From contig DHGP01000018.1 of NCBI GenBank assembly GCA_002402825.1, forward strand, positions 78,603-107,380: a stretch of DNA of 28,778 bases, written 5' to 3'. The DNA comes from Firmicutes bacterium UBA4795. Lineage in GTDB: Bacteria > Bacillota > Desulfotomaculia > Desulfotomaculales > Nap2-2B. This document shows, one piece after another, positions 1 through 7,724 of this stretch. The translations under genes and the position numbers were made by a program. Numbering within the stretch: the first letter of the stretch is position 1; the number at the start of each line of letters is the position of its first letter. The notes beneath the pieces are model-generated. The model was given only the letters and a program-made list of their open reading frames with translations. It had not been told where the DNA came from and made no database searches.

Positions 1-23
1 TTCGAATCCCTCCTGGGACGCCA
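1..23 (+). tRNA. 3' end of a tRNA, probably tRNA-Arg (partial)
   Basis: The window opens inside a tRNA gene. A seven-base T loop (TTCGAAT), the 3' strand of the T stem (CCCTC), the 3' acceptor strand (CTGGGAC), discriminator G and an encoded CCA can be read in order. The matching 5' acceptor strand would be GTCCCAG, which together with discriminator G resembles clostridial tRNA-Arg. The anticodon lies outside the window, so the isotype is an inference. Confidence 0.8.
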
Positions 24-38
24 AGGGATATTATATTT

Positions 39-734
39 ATGATACGAAAGTTTCGCGGCATATTGCTTGTAATCATTCTGCTCCTGCTCTTTGGTAAACT
101 AAAGAGCAGACTAGAAGACTGCCCTACGTGTTTAAAGCTATGGACATCCAATAAAATCTATGCTTTCGATAGGACAATTACCCACTTAATCAGATACTAC
201 ACGAACTCAGAAATAACAGTAGTAATGAAAGGTATTACATTGCTGGGTTCTGCCAACATAATATTTCTAATTGCAGTAGGGACAATCTCCACCTTTTTTA
301 TCCTGCGACGGCAACTATTAGAATCTCTATTTTTGATTGTTGCTACAACGGGAAGCTGGTTACTGAGCGATTTATTAAAATGGATATTTCACCGACCCCG
401 GCCAACCGTAAACCAACTATTACATATCACCGGCTATAGCTTTCCCAGTGCCCATTCTATGGTAAGCCTGGTTTTCTATGGTGCCATTGCCTATTTACTA
501 TGGATACATTTACCTTCCACCCGCTTGCGTTGGTTTTTAACAAGTAGCTTTGTCTTGCTTATCGTTTTTATCGGCATAAGTAGAATTTATTTAGGAGTCC
601 ATTATCCTAGTGATGTGTTGGCTGGCTTTGTCGCCGGTGGAATTTGGCTAACCTGTTGTGTACTGGTACTAAACCTAGCTTTACCTCCTAAAAGAGCACA
701 TTCTTACCCTCCCCAACACAGACTTGCGAGATAA
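39..734 (+). CDS. PAP2-family membrane phosphatase
   Basis: This is a 231-residue integral membrane protein of the type 2 phosphatidic acid phosphatase (PAP2) family, expected to dephosphorylate a lipid phosphate such as phosphatidate or undecaprenyl pyrophosphate at the outer membrane face. The three family motifs are visible in order: a K..RPRP motif near residue 115, PSAHS near residue 136, and SRIYLGVHYPSD near residues 184-195, carrying the catalytic histidines. Hydrophobic stretches suggest about six transmembrane segments, with an N-terminal anchor (residues 8-19). The ATG lies 15 bases after the tRNA CCA end, with a weak AAGGG upstream, so it may be co-transcribed with the tRNA. It converges on the cobalamin operon. 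The substrate cannot be told from sequence. Confidence 0.85.
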   Translation: MIRKFRGILLVIILLLLFGKLKSRLEDCPTCLKLWTSNKIYAFDRTITHLIRYYTNSEITVVMKGITLLGSANIIFLIAVGTISTFFILRRQLLESLFLIVATTGSWLLSDLLKWIFHRPRPTVNQLLHITGYSFPSAHSMVSLVFYGAIAYLLWIHLPSTRLRWFLTSSFVLLIVFIGISRIYLGVHYPSDVLAGFVAGGIWLTCCVLVLNLALPPKRAHSYPPQHRLAR

Positions 735-770
735 TCATATTCAGTTATAAACAGGAGAACAAAAAAATAT

Positions 771-1406
771 TTAATTAGAATTATTTTCCAGGTAAAGTTT
801 ATAAAGGGCATTTACAATGCTCACCGCAACGGGGCTGCCGCCTTTAGTGCCGTGGATGGTTATGTATGGCAGGGTAAGCCTGCCTAAGGTCTCCTTCGCT
901 TCGGCTGCTCCTACAAAACCTACCGGAGTAGCGATAATAACCGCCGGCTTAACCTTACCGGTTTTGATTAAATTAATTAGTTCCCATAAAGCGGTAGGGG
1001 CGTTACCTATGACCACCATATTTCCCGTTATAAATTTAGCCAGGTGTCTTATGGCCACCATGGCCCGCGTTTGTTTTTGGGCGGTTGCTTCTTTGACTAC
1101 GGCAGATTCGTCAATAGAACAGTAAACTTCAACGTCATCTTTCCTTGTTTTATTCAAGTTAATCCCGGCCTTGACCATTTTAACGTCCGTAATTATTTTT
1201 TTACCGGTTGAAAACACCGCAAAGGCTGCCTGTACCGCACCCGGGTGGATGGCAACCAGCCTGGCCAAATCAGGATCACCAGTGGCGTGAATGATGCGCT
1301 TGACAATTACCTTTTCTTCTTTCCGCCAAAAGGCAGCCCCAAGTAGTTGGTTAATTATGGCCATACTTTTTGTTTCTATTGCCCGGGGTTCGCTGATAAA
1401 GTTCAC
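771..1406 (-). CDS. cbiC: Cobalt-precorrin-8 methylmutase CbiC
   Basis: CbiC moves the C11 methyl group to C12 of cobalt-precorrin-8, giving cobyrinic acid, the last ring rearrangement of the anaerobic B12 pathway. The 211-residue length is normal for CbiC/CobH. The conserved HATGD segment begins at His40, the expected catalytic histidine, followed by the AIHPGAVQAA segment and later the GxVGA region (VGFVGAAEAKE) typical of the family. The start is GTG at 1404-1406, two bases after the cbiX stop, with a GAGGTGAT ribosome binding site running into that stop. It is the last gene of the riboswitch-controlled operon; I see no convincing terminator hairpin between it and the convergent PAP2 gene. 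Confidence 0.95.
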   Translation of the reverse strand: MNFISEPRAIETKSMAIINQLLGAAFWRKEEKVIVKRIIHATGDPDLARLVAIHPGAVQAAFAVFSTGKKIITDVKMVKAGINLNKTRKDDVEVYCSIDESAVVKEATAQKQTRAMVAIRHLAKFITGNMVVIGNAPTALWELINLIKTGKVKPAVIIATPVGFVGAAEAKETLGRLTLPYITIHGTKGGSPVAVSIVNALYKLYLENNSN

Positions 1407-1796
1407 TTAAATCACCTCTTCTATTTTCTCCATAATTATGTCACCAATTCTGGGATCAGCTCCCAGATGGGGGGCCATCTTTATTTCCACCCGGTATTTT
1501 TCTTTTAAACGCTTAATTTCGGCGGGGATATCTTTTTGGATGTGTATGCCGTTGGAAAGAAATACTGGCGCAATAATGATTTTTTTGGCCCCCATCAATA
1601 CCATTTCAGCTACCACCTGCTCTAGATTTGGCCTTTGTGATTTCGGATTCATAAAAGCAGGAGCCAAAAAATCAATATTTATTTGCTCCAAATTTTCTTT
1701 TTCCTTAAGTCTTTCCGCCAGCGTGATTAACACCTGGTTAGCTTCATCTACGGTTGCTCTGCTTCCGTGGCCTAAAATAATTACCCCTTTTTTCAT
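1407..1796 (-). CDS. cbiX: Short-form sirohydrochlorin cobaltochelatase CbiX
   Basis: CbiX inserts Co(II) into sirohydrochlorin, the committing step of anaerobic cobalamin synthesis. At 129 residues this is the single-domain CbiX-S form, which works as a homodimer, unlike two-domain CbiX-L or CbiK. The metal-binding histidines are visible: His10 in HGSR and His85 in the FLSNGIHIQKDIP segment. No His-rich tail or iron-sulfur motif is present. It uses an ATG start with AGGAAGTGA upstream and abuts cbiC. It is first in pathway order but second to last in gene order, so cobalt insertion and the final mutase are made from the 3' end of the same message. Confidence 0.93.
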   Translation of the reverse strand: MKKGVIILGHGSRATVDEANQVLITLAERLKEKENLEQINIDFLAPAFMNPKSQRPNLEQVVAEMVLMGAKKIIIAPVFLSNGIHIQKDIPAEIKRLKEKYRVEIKMAPHLGADPRIGDIIMEKIEEVI

Positions 1797-1824
1797 GAAG
1801 TCACTTCCTTATTTAACTTAAAAT

Positions 1825-2643
1825 TTAACCTAAACGATACCCCCGGGGAGTGACCATATACCTTCCCTTGGTAAATGTCTGGGAGTTGCCAATAATTACG
1901 GTGGTAAACATATCAATGGGATGTTCCAGCATTTTTTTAAGACTGGTAAGTATTACTTCTTCGGTAGGACGTTCACTGTTTCTTACCAGACCTACCGGGG
2001 TGGTTTCCTGCCGGTGTTTTAAAAAAACCTGAACGGCCTTAACAATTTGCCCCCTCCTTTTTTTACTTTGGGGATTATAAAGCACGGTAACTATGTCGCC
2101 TACGGCGCAAGCCTGCAAGCGCCGTTCAATTACCGGCCAGGGGGTGAGCAAATCGCTTAAGCTGATGACTGCAAAATCATTCATTAAAGGCGAACCCAGG
2201 GCTGCTGCCGCGGCTGCCGCTGCTGTAACTCCGGGAATAATGACCACCGCGAGCTCCCTTTCCCCAAGTATTTCCAGAATTGGCCCGGCCATACCGTAAA
2301 TACCTGGGTCTCCACCGGAAATTACCGCCACTTTTTTACCGGCCAAGGCCATTTCTACGGCTAACCGGCAGCGTTCCATTTCTTTTCGCATGGGCAAGCG
2401 GTGTACTTCCTGGTGACGAATCAATTCTTCTATCTGTTCTAGGTAGGTATTATAGCCAATAATAACCTCTGCGCGCTCAATCGCTGACCGCGCCCTGGGG
2501 GTTATAAGTTCGAGGCTGCCTGGTCCAATACCTACTACCGCTAATTTTCCACGGCCAACGCTATGGTTACCCCGTGATAAACTGTTTTTGGCAGAATTAT
2601 CCTGGCAGGCTTCTTTGCCGCCAGGTATGCCGCTGGCTCGCAT
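1825..2643 (-). CDS. cbiH: Cobalt-precorrin-3 C17-methyltransferase CbiH
   Basis: CbiH methylates C17 of cobalt-factor III and drives the ring contraction that makes cobalt-precorrin-4. The SAM-binding tetrapyrrole methylase fold is clear: VVGIGPGS near residue 36, a YNTYLEQI segment, and the GGDPGIYGMAGP loop. The family usually begins a few residues before the GIGPG motif. Here the only in-frame ATG, GTG or TTG upstream of that motif is the ATG at 2643, which adds about 32 residues and makes a 103-base overlap with cbiG. An AGGAG lies about 10 bases upstream, inside cbiG codons. The next gene, cbiX, starts 28 bases after the stop. Function is secure; the N-terminus is not. Confidence 0.93.
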   Translation of the reverse strand: MRASGIPGGKEACQDNSAKNSLSRGNHSVGRGKLAVVGIGPGSLELITPRARSAIERAEVIIGYNTYLEQIEELIRHQEVHRLPMRKEMERCRLAVEMALAGKKVAVISGGDPGIYGMAGPILEILGERELAVVIIPGVTAAAAAAAALGSPLMNDFAVISLSDLLTPWPVIERRLQACAVGDIVTVLYNPQSKKRRGQIVKAVQVFLKHRQETTPVGLVRNSERPTEEVILTSLKKMLEHPIDMFTTVIIGNSQTFTKGRYMVTPRGYRLG

Positions 2644-3770
2644 ATCCCGCCAACTCCTATGGTATTTTCAACAAAGGTAGACTGACTGAAATTAAGCGTA
2701 CAACGGGCTATTTCCTCCGGAGTAAAAAATTTTACTTCCTTGCCCAACTGACTAGCCGCCTGCAGCAGGCCCTGTTCTTTTTGCTTTAAGCTAATACTGG
2801 CCAACACCTTTACGCTGGCCGGAGCTAAGTTTACCCTGGTTAAAGCAAAATGAAGAGCCGCGATAACCTCCTCCGATTTAATCCCCTTCTTACAACCCAC
2901 CCCGGCAACCAAATTTTTAGGCCGTAAAAAAAGATATGGGGTTTCCCCCAGGGAGGAAACGTCTATTATCTTATTGGTTATAAAAACAACTGCGCTGGAA
3001 TGGCCAGGCCAGGCAGGGACATTAAATTTAACCTCAAAAATAAGATTAACGTTTTCCGGAAAAAGAGCCTCCGGTAAACTTACTTCGGTAAAAAGGCTTA
3101 TTTTTTCGCCATTAACCAGTGCGGCGTTAATTTTCTTTATATTTTCTAAAGGTTCACAAGTCATGCCCATTTTTTTGGCCAGCATATCCAGGGCCAGAAT
3201 GTTTGAGGAATCAGTAGCGGTGGTAATTACCGCTTGTGCCCCCACTCCTTGAGCCACTCTTATTGCCAATTCGTTAGCTCCTCCCAAGTGGCCGGAAAGC
3301 AAGCTAACGGCAAAGCGGCCCTGCTCGTCCATAACCACTACGGCCGGATCATACCTTTTATGTCTTAGCAAAGGGGCAATCAGGCGCACCACAATTCCTG
3401 CCGCCATGATAAAAATAAAGCCCTTATATTTTGGAAAAATATATGCCACCAGTTCCCTTAATGGGCAAGCAAAAGAAAATCTTTGTGCCTCCTGATTACC
3501 AGGTAGGGCAGGCTTGTAGGGTAGGTATCCTGCCTGCCCGAAGCCTGTCCGAGCGAAGCGAAGCGGGTATATTTGAGGCCCGTTTAAAAAAACTGATTTT
3601 GACGGACAAGCAAATTTTACCGGTACAAATAAATGAAACTGGTATTTATTTTGGGTCTCATTGTTGAAAGTCACCGGTAAGTCCGCTTCGGCGGCAGCCA
3701 TTAATTTATAACATAACTTTTCACCCAGTTTAGTTCCTTGCCTGGTTAAAGTAATAACTGCGATTTTCAT
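2541..3770 (-). CDS. cbiG: Cobalt-precorrin-5A hydrolase CbiG with inserted repeat
   Basis: CbiG opens the delta-lactone of cobalt-precorrin-5A and releases acetaldehyde. Family landmarks are an N-terminal MKIAVITLT strand, the FPKYKGFIFIMAAGIVVR segment around residues 112-130, LLSGHLGGANELA near residue 160, and a C-terminal domain with AGVGCKKGI and GVGGICEPAA. At 409 residues it is about 50 longer than usual. The excess lies between the first strand and the LRELVA segment. Residues 68-90 of this excess are translated from a GC-rich palindromic repeat (3502-3567) that stays in frame. The ATG overlaps the cbiF stop (ATGA), so the two are translationally coupled; the 3' end overlaps cbiH by 103 bases. 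Confidence 0.93.
   Translation of the reverse strand: MKIAVITLTRQGTKLGEKLCYKLMAAAEADLPVTFNNETQNKYQFHLFVPVKFACPSKSVFLNGPQIYPLRFARTGFGQAGYLPYKPALPGNQEAQRFSFACPLRELVAYIFPKYKGFIFIMAAGIVVRLIAPLLRHKRYDPAVVVMDEQGRFAVSLLSGHLGGANELAIRVAQGVGAQAVITTATDSSNILALDMLAKKMGMTCEPLENIKKINAALVNGEKISLFTEVSLPEALFPENVNLIFEVKFNVPAWPGHSSAVVFITNKIIDVSSLGETPYLFLRPKNLVAGVGCKKGIKSEEVIAALHFALTRVNLAPASVKVLASISLKQKEQGLLQAASQLGKEVKFFTPEEIARCTLNFSQSTFVENTIGVGGICEPAAYLAAKKPARIILPKTVYHGVTIALAVEN
3502..3567. repeat. GC-rich palindromic repeat inside cbiG (type C)
   Basis: GGGCAGGCTT (3506-3515) can pair with GCCTGCCC (3532-3539, eight perfect pairs) or with AAGCCTGTCC (3541-3550, ten positions with one G-T pair), giving two alternative hairpins. 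A GCGAAGCGAAGCGGG stretch follows. The base composition differs sharply from the surrounding AT-leaning cbiG sequence. It reads through in the cbiG frame as about 22 extra residues, which are absent from the family pattern as I know it. The opposite strand reads as an SLSERSEA peptide, a type of recurring peptide produced by dispersed bacterial repeats. The exact borders are a judgement. Confidence 0.65.
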
Positions 3771-4525
3771 TTACCCTCCCGAAAACCATGGGTAAAATTT
3801 TTAGCGTATAATTTAGAGTGTTTTTTTAGGCCAAACTTTAGAAAATCACCAACTAAAATTAAAGCTGTCTTCTCAATTTTTTCCGCCTTTACAAGCTGGG
3901 CTATGGAATTCAGGTTTCCGAAAATTATTTTTTCTGCCGGCCAGCTAACTTTTTCCACCACCACTACCGGGGTATCGGGAGGAAATCCTTCTTTTAATTC
4001 CGCCACTACCTTTTCTATCAGGTGTACGCTTAAAAAAATACACATGCTGGCCTGGTGTTTGGCTAGGGAAGAGAGGTTTTCTTTTTCCGGTACCCCGGCA
4101 CGCCCGGTAAGGCGCGTGATGATTACGGTTTGGGCAACCTCCGGCAAGGTTAACTCTTTTTTTAAAGCCGCGGCCGCCGCCAGGAAAGAACTTACGCCAG
4201 GAATTACTTCAAAGGAAATGCCTTCGCAGGCAAGCAGTTCCATTTGTTCCCCGGCAGCTCCGTAAAGGGCCGGGTCTCCGCTGTGAAGGCGGGCTACAAT
4301 TTTATCCTGTTTGACCGCTGCTTTAATCAGGTCCAGGATTTCTTCCAGGTTTAGGCTGGCGCTGTTGTGTATTTGGGCTGTTTCTTTGACGTAGCGTAAA
4401 ATTCCCTGGTTAATCAGCGAACCGGCGTAAATTATTACGTCTGCCTGGCTGATTATCTTGACGGCTTTTAAAGTTATTAATTCCGGGTCACCTGGCCCGG
4501 CGCCAATAAAATAAACCTTAGCCAT
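3767..4525 (-). CDS. cbiF: Cobalt-precorrin-4 C11-methyltransferase CbiF
   Basis: CbiF uses SAM to methylate C11 of cobalt-precorrin-4. The 252-residue protein has the tetrapyrrole methylase fold: GAGPGDPELITLKA at residues 8-21, YAGSLI near residue 35, typical of CbiF/CobM, and ARLHSGDPALYGAAGEQ near residues 78-94. The ATG has AAGGAGC upstream and overlaps the cbiL stop by eight bases; its own stop overlaps cbiG by four. It therefore sits in a tightly coupled cbiL-cbiF-cbiG run, matching consecutive methylation steps. Nothing is truncated. Confidence 0.96.
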   Translation of the reverse strand: MAKVYFIGAGPGDPELITLKAVKIISQADVIIYAGSLINQGILRYVKETAQIHNSASLNLEEILDLIKAAVKQDKIVARLHSGDPALYGAAGEQMELLACEGISFEVIPGVSSFLAAAAALKKELTLPEVAQTVIITRLTGRAGVPEKENLSSLAKHQASMCIFLSVHLIEKVVAELKEGFPPDTPVVVVEKVSWPAEKIIFGNLNSIAQLVKAEKIEKTALILVGDFLKFGLKKHSKLYAKNFTHGFREGK

Positions 4526-5261
4526 AACTGCTCCTTTTTGTTATTATTAAAGATAAATAATCTTTTTGCATTTCTTTTAGCTCCTCTAGCTCTTCTAACT
4601 CTTCCGGCAATGTAAGCAGACCGGCTTTTAGAAAACCATCCGGCAGCCCGCAGCGGCTGGCGTAGATTGCCTGGCCTTCTAAGCCAAGTTCGGCTAAAAC
4701 TTTAACCACGGCTGGATAATTTCTGGCTATTTTCATCAAAACTATATTTTCAAAGTTTTGGAGTGCCAGACGTAAAGGGTCAAGATCTTTTACGGCTGGA
4801 ATAATGGCCAGTTTCTCATCGCCCTCGGCTAAAGGTATATTGGCGGCGGCGGCACAAGCACAAAAGGAGGCAACTCCGGGAATTGTTTCCACCGGGTACG
4901 AACCGGCCTGTTTAATTTTCTTTAAAACGTACGTATAAGTGCTGTAAAGGGAGGGGTCACCCAGGGTGATAAAAGCCACTTTTTTCCCTTCCTTTAGTAA
5001 ACTAAGAATCTGACGGACTGCTTTATCCCAGTATAGCTCTAACTCCACTTTATCATTAGTCATGGGAAAGGTTAGTTCCAGTACCTTTTGCTTTATGTCC
5101 AATAGACTACGGACAATAGAAAGGGCAACCCCTTCTTTTTCGGCCCTTGATTTAGGCGAGCAAATTACATCTGCCTCCCTTAAGACCCGGTAGCCCTTTA
5201 AGGTAATTAATTCCGGGTCACCTGGTCCCACCCCCACCCCGTAAAATACGCCCTTTACCAA
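4518..5261 (-). CDS. cbiL: Cobalt-factor II C20-methyltransferase CbiL
   Basis: CbiL adds the C20 methyl group to cobalt-factor II, the first methylation after cobalt insertion. Starting from the TTG at 5261 the protein has 247 residues and opens with VKGVFYGVGVGPGDPELITLKG, the usual CbiL beginning. A SPKSR segment and the FITLGDPSLYSTYTYV loop follow, both typical of CbiL/CobI. I chose this TTG over an earlier in-frame TTG at 5285 because a GAGGGGG site sits about seven bases ahead of it and it falls one base past the cbiT stop. It overlaps cbiF by eight bases. Confidence 0.94.
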   Translation of the reverse strand: MVKGVFYGVGVGPGDPELITLKGYRVLREADVICSPKSRAEKEGVALSIVRSLLDIKQKVLELTFPMTNDKVELELYWDKAVRQILSLLKEGKKVAFITLGDPSLYSTYTYVLKKIKQAGSYPVETIPGVASFCACAAAANIPLAEGDEKLAIIPAVKDLDPLRLALQNFENIVLMKIARNYPAVVKVLAELGLEGQAIYASRCGLPDGFLKAGLLTLPEELEELEELKEMQKDYLSLIITKRSSYG

Positions 5262-5262
5262 T

Positions 5263-5871
5263 TTATTTCCCCCTCGATTCGCCAACTATCAGAAATACTG
5301 GATTCATTCCTTTAAATATTTTGGCTCTTCCGGCCTGCTTTACCCTGGTTATATTAAGGCAGCAAGTATTTACCTCATCAAGTCCCATGGCGGCAAACTG
5401 TTTAACGGCAGTGGCCAGCGTTTCAATGGTAATGGCGTTAACAATTATCCGTCCCTGGGGTTTTAATTTTGCCTGGGCTAACGATAAAACTTCCTTTAAC
5501 CGCCCGCCACTGCCGCCAATTATTATCCTGTCGGCCATAGGCAGTTCAGCAAGCACTTCAGGAGCTTCTCCCTGGATAAGACGTAAGTTATTTACCCCAA
5601 ATTTTTTAGCGTTTTTTAAAATTATCGCCGCTGCCGGCGGGTTTTTTTCTACGGCAAAAACCAGACCTTCTTTGGCCAACAGGGCTGCTTCAATCGCGAT
5701 TGTACCTGTGCCTGCTCCAATATCGTAAATGACACTGTCAATTTTTAAACGAACCTTACAAAGCGTCAGACAACGGACCTCTTCCTTGGTCATGTTTGGA
5801 TTATTATCCTGAGCAAAATAAATATTAGGAATACCAGGGGTTACAAATTCCCATTTGTTAATATCAACCAT
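5263..5871 (-). CDS. cbiT: Cobalt-precorrin-6B C15-methyltransferase (decarboxylating) CbiT
   Basis: CbiT methylates C15 and removes the C12 acetate carboxylate of cobalt-precorrin-6B or -7. It has a Rossmann-type methyltransferase fold unlike the other ring methylases: VIYDIGAGTGTIAIEAA near residues 47-63 binds SAM, and IIIGGSGG near residue 117 is the family motif. The 202-residue length matches free-standing CbiT rather than the fused CobL. The ATG overlaps the cbiE stop by eight bases, as expected for two proteins that act together on neighbouring ring positions. Confidence 0.95.
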   Translation of the reverse strand: MVDINKWEFVTPGIPNIYFAQDNNPNMTKEEVRCLTLCKVRLKIDSVIYDIGAGTGTIAIEAALLAKEGLVFAVEKNPPAAAIILKNAKKFGVNNLRLIQGEAPEVLAELPMADRIIIGGSGGRLKEVLSLAQAKLKPQGRIIVNAITIETLATAVKQFAAMGLDEVNTCCLNITRVKQAGRAKIFKGMNPVFLIVGESRGK

Positions 5872-6502
5872 TAACGATTAGCACCACACAATTATTAAAT
5901 TGCTCCTTTAGTTGAGGTACCTGATTTAGCCTTGCCCGCACAAACCTTTCCTGCGGATAAGATAAATTATCCCCGATAAGCATTATTTTTTGTGCAACAC
6001 CCTGGGCTAAAAGATAAGCCGCTATTTTTTGGGGGGGCATATCCTGGTCAGTTAAAAGGGCCACTTTAGGGTTTTCTTTGACGGCGGGAGTCAAGACGCT
6101 GGCCAGCATTTTCCCCTTTTCCCTGCCATGGAGGCTAATGATTACAGCATCCTGCCAGTTCATCCTTGCCCGGGCAAAAGCTAACTGGACCGGGCTTAAC
6201 CCAGGTATTACTTCAATTAAATCTATCTCCAAATGCTTTAAAAGGTAATCCAAAAAACTATACAGGCCCGGGTCACCGCTTACCAAAACCGCCACTTTTT
6301 TTTCTTTATTTTGGTTTAAAAAAGCAGCTACGTTTTCCAGACGGGTATCAATTACTCTTTTTTCTTTTTTTAGCTGGCTAAAAAGCGCCAGGGCCCGATG
6401 ACCGCCCACAAGAATTTCGGCCTCTTCAACTGCCTTACGGGCTACGGGCAAAAGATAATCCTTGCCGCCAGGCCCGATGCCGATTACCTTAATTTTTTCC
6501 AT
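5864..6502 (-). CDS. cbiE: Cobalt-precorrin-7 C5-methyltransferase CbiE
   Basis: CbiE methylates C5 of the contracted ring. The 212-residue protein starts MEKIKVIGIGPGGKDYLLP and has the LVSGDPGLYSF loop near residue 80, both typical of CbiE. I chose the ATG at 6502 because GGGGTG lies seven bases upstream; an in-frame TTG at 6517 would add only five residues and has no better site. It follows cbiD after about 20 bases and is coupled to cbiT. Separate CbiE and CbiT are usual for anaerobic-pathway bacteria. Confidence 0.94.
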   Translation of the reverse strand: MEKIKVIGIGPGGKDYLLPVARKAVEEAEILVGGHRALALFSQLKKEKRVIDTRLENVAAFLNQNKEKKVAVLVSGDPGLYSFLDYLLKHLEIDLIEVIPGLSPVQLAFARARMNWQDAVIISLHGREKGKMLASVLTPAVKENPKVALLTDQDMPPQKIAAYLLAQGVAQKIMLIGDNLSYPQERFVRARLNQVPQLKEQFNNCVVLIVNG

Positions 6503-6522
6503 CCTGAAACACCCCAATTTAG

Positions 6523-7677
6523 TTATTGGCGTCTGACGACTGATGACCGAAGTTCGTCAACTATTTTTAAGGCCGCCTTGTCCAGTCCCAGTATTTCTCC
6601 TCTTAAAGAGGTGAGTATCGTACCAATAAAAAGTTTTCCTTGCCCGTATTCCGTGGCCCGCTTGCTGGCGGCATGGGCAAGCTGGTTAAAAAGAAAGTTT
6701 AAGTTATTGTTTTTAATAATTTTTACCGCCTCGTTTATGGTGGCGCACTCCCATATTTGCTTGATAAGGTCTTGGCTTGCCCCGGCTAGTGCGGCATGGG
6801 CCATTATGGTTTCCCTTCTGGCGTCGGACAGGCGGCTATGGGTATGAAAAATACCGGCGGCCACCTTAACCAACTTTCCCAATGGGCCAAACAATAAAAC
6901 CTTTTTAATTCCCAAACGCCTACATTCTTCCAGCATATAACCTACAAAATTACTCATTTGAGCAACCGCTTCAGCCGGTAAACCGTATTTTTCTACGGCC
7001 CACTTTTCACTTTGCCTGCCGGGGGTCAAAACAATATCTTTATAGCCTAGCGCAATTGCCTGGGAAATTTGAGGGGTAAGAGAAGCTTTAAAGGCTTCCT
7101 CAGACATAGGTTCAACAAGGCCGGTTGTGCCTAAAATAGATATGCCTCCCTGTATTCCCAGCCTGGAATTCATAGTTTTGCGGGCTACTACCTCTCCTTC
7201 TGGTACGTAAATGGTTATTTCCGCTCCAGTAGAAGCGTTAAATTTAACGTCTCTACATGCGGGAAGAGCCTTTTTTACTTCATTTTTGATCATTGCCAGC
7301 GGCACAGGGTTTATGGCCGGTTGTCCAGGAGCAACCGCCAGTCCTGGCCTGGTTACCATGCCTACCCCCGGGCCGCCCTTAATGTGAATACCTTCCTTGA
7401 TCTTTTTTGCCGTGGCCCAGATGGCCAGACCGTTGGTAACATCCGGGTCATCCCCGGCATCCTTAATTATACAGCACCGGGTGTAACTATCCCGCCTTTC
7501 CCGGTCCTGGATTTTTAATTTTACGACAAGGCCGGCAGGAAGGGTCACCTCTACTTCTTCACCAGGGTCCGGTGAAAAAAGCATCATGGTGGCTCCCTTG
7601 GCAGCCGCAGCGGCGCAGGTGCCGGTGGTAAAGCCCCTTCTTAACTTTTTTCCTTTTACTATTACCGGTTCGAGCAT
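6523..7677 (-). CDS. cbiD: Cobalt-precorrin-5B C1-methyltransferase CbiD
   Basis: CbiD methylates C1 of cobalt-precorrin-5B and is specific to the anaerobic pathway. The family signature GFTTGTCAAAAAKGA begins at residue 15. INPVP, SRLGIQGGISILGTTG and EPMSEEA segments are also present, and the 384-residue length is only slightly longer than usual. The ATG has AAGGAG about 11 bases upstream. Residues 141-150 (CRDVKFNAST) are encoded by a degenerate copy of the 30-bp palindrome found elsewhere in the window. They fall between the INPVP helix and the next conserved strand, where the family seems to have a short loop. The catalytic region appears intact. Confidence 0.94.
   Translation of the reverse strand: MLEPVIVKGKKLRRGFTTGTCAAAAAKGATMMLFSPDPGEEVEVTLPAGLVVKLKIQDRERRDSYTRCCIIKDAGDDPDVTNGLAIWATAKKIKEGIHIKGGPGVGMVTRPGLAVAPGQPAINPVPLAMIKNEVKKALPACRDVKFNASTGAEITIYVPEGEVVARKTMNSRLGIQGGISILGTTGLVEPMSEEAFKASLTPQISQAIALGYKDIVLTPGRQSEKWAVEKYGLPAEAVAQMSNFVGYMLEECRRLGIKKVLLFGPLGKLVKVAAGIFHTHSRLSDARRETIMAHAALAGASQDLIKQIWECATINEAVKIIKNNNLNFLFNQLAHAASKRATEYGQGKLFIGTILTSLRGEILGLDKAALKIVDELRSSVVRRQ
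7228..7257. repeat. Degenerate 30-bp palindrome in frame inside cbiD (type A3)
   Basis: This 30-base stretch matches the perfect palindrome at 23361-23390 in 25 of 30 positions, including the 15-base stretch GCGTTAAATTTAACG and a CTCTACA flank. Twelve of its fifteen arm pairs are complementary. Its boundaries coincide exactly with ten cbiD codons (residues 141-150). The shared TTAAATTTAA core can occur by chance in this genome, so the flanking matches carry the argument. Confidence 0.55.
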
Positions 7678-7724
7678 CCTGCACTTTTCTCCTTATCCTC
7701 TTAACGTGTACCGCTACTACACTA

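Noticed and set aside
735..770. Possible terminator between PAP2 and cbiC
   Set aside because: The gap is AT-rich with an A run but has no credible hairpin.
3010..3038. CATTAAATTTAACC inside cbiG resembling the 30-bp palindrome
   Set aside because: Only the ten-base core and a few flanking bases agree. It could be a decayed copy, but the cbiA example shows the core arises by chance, so it is not listed as a repeat.
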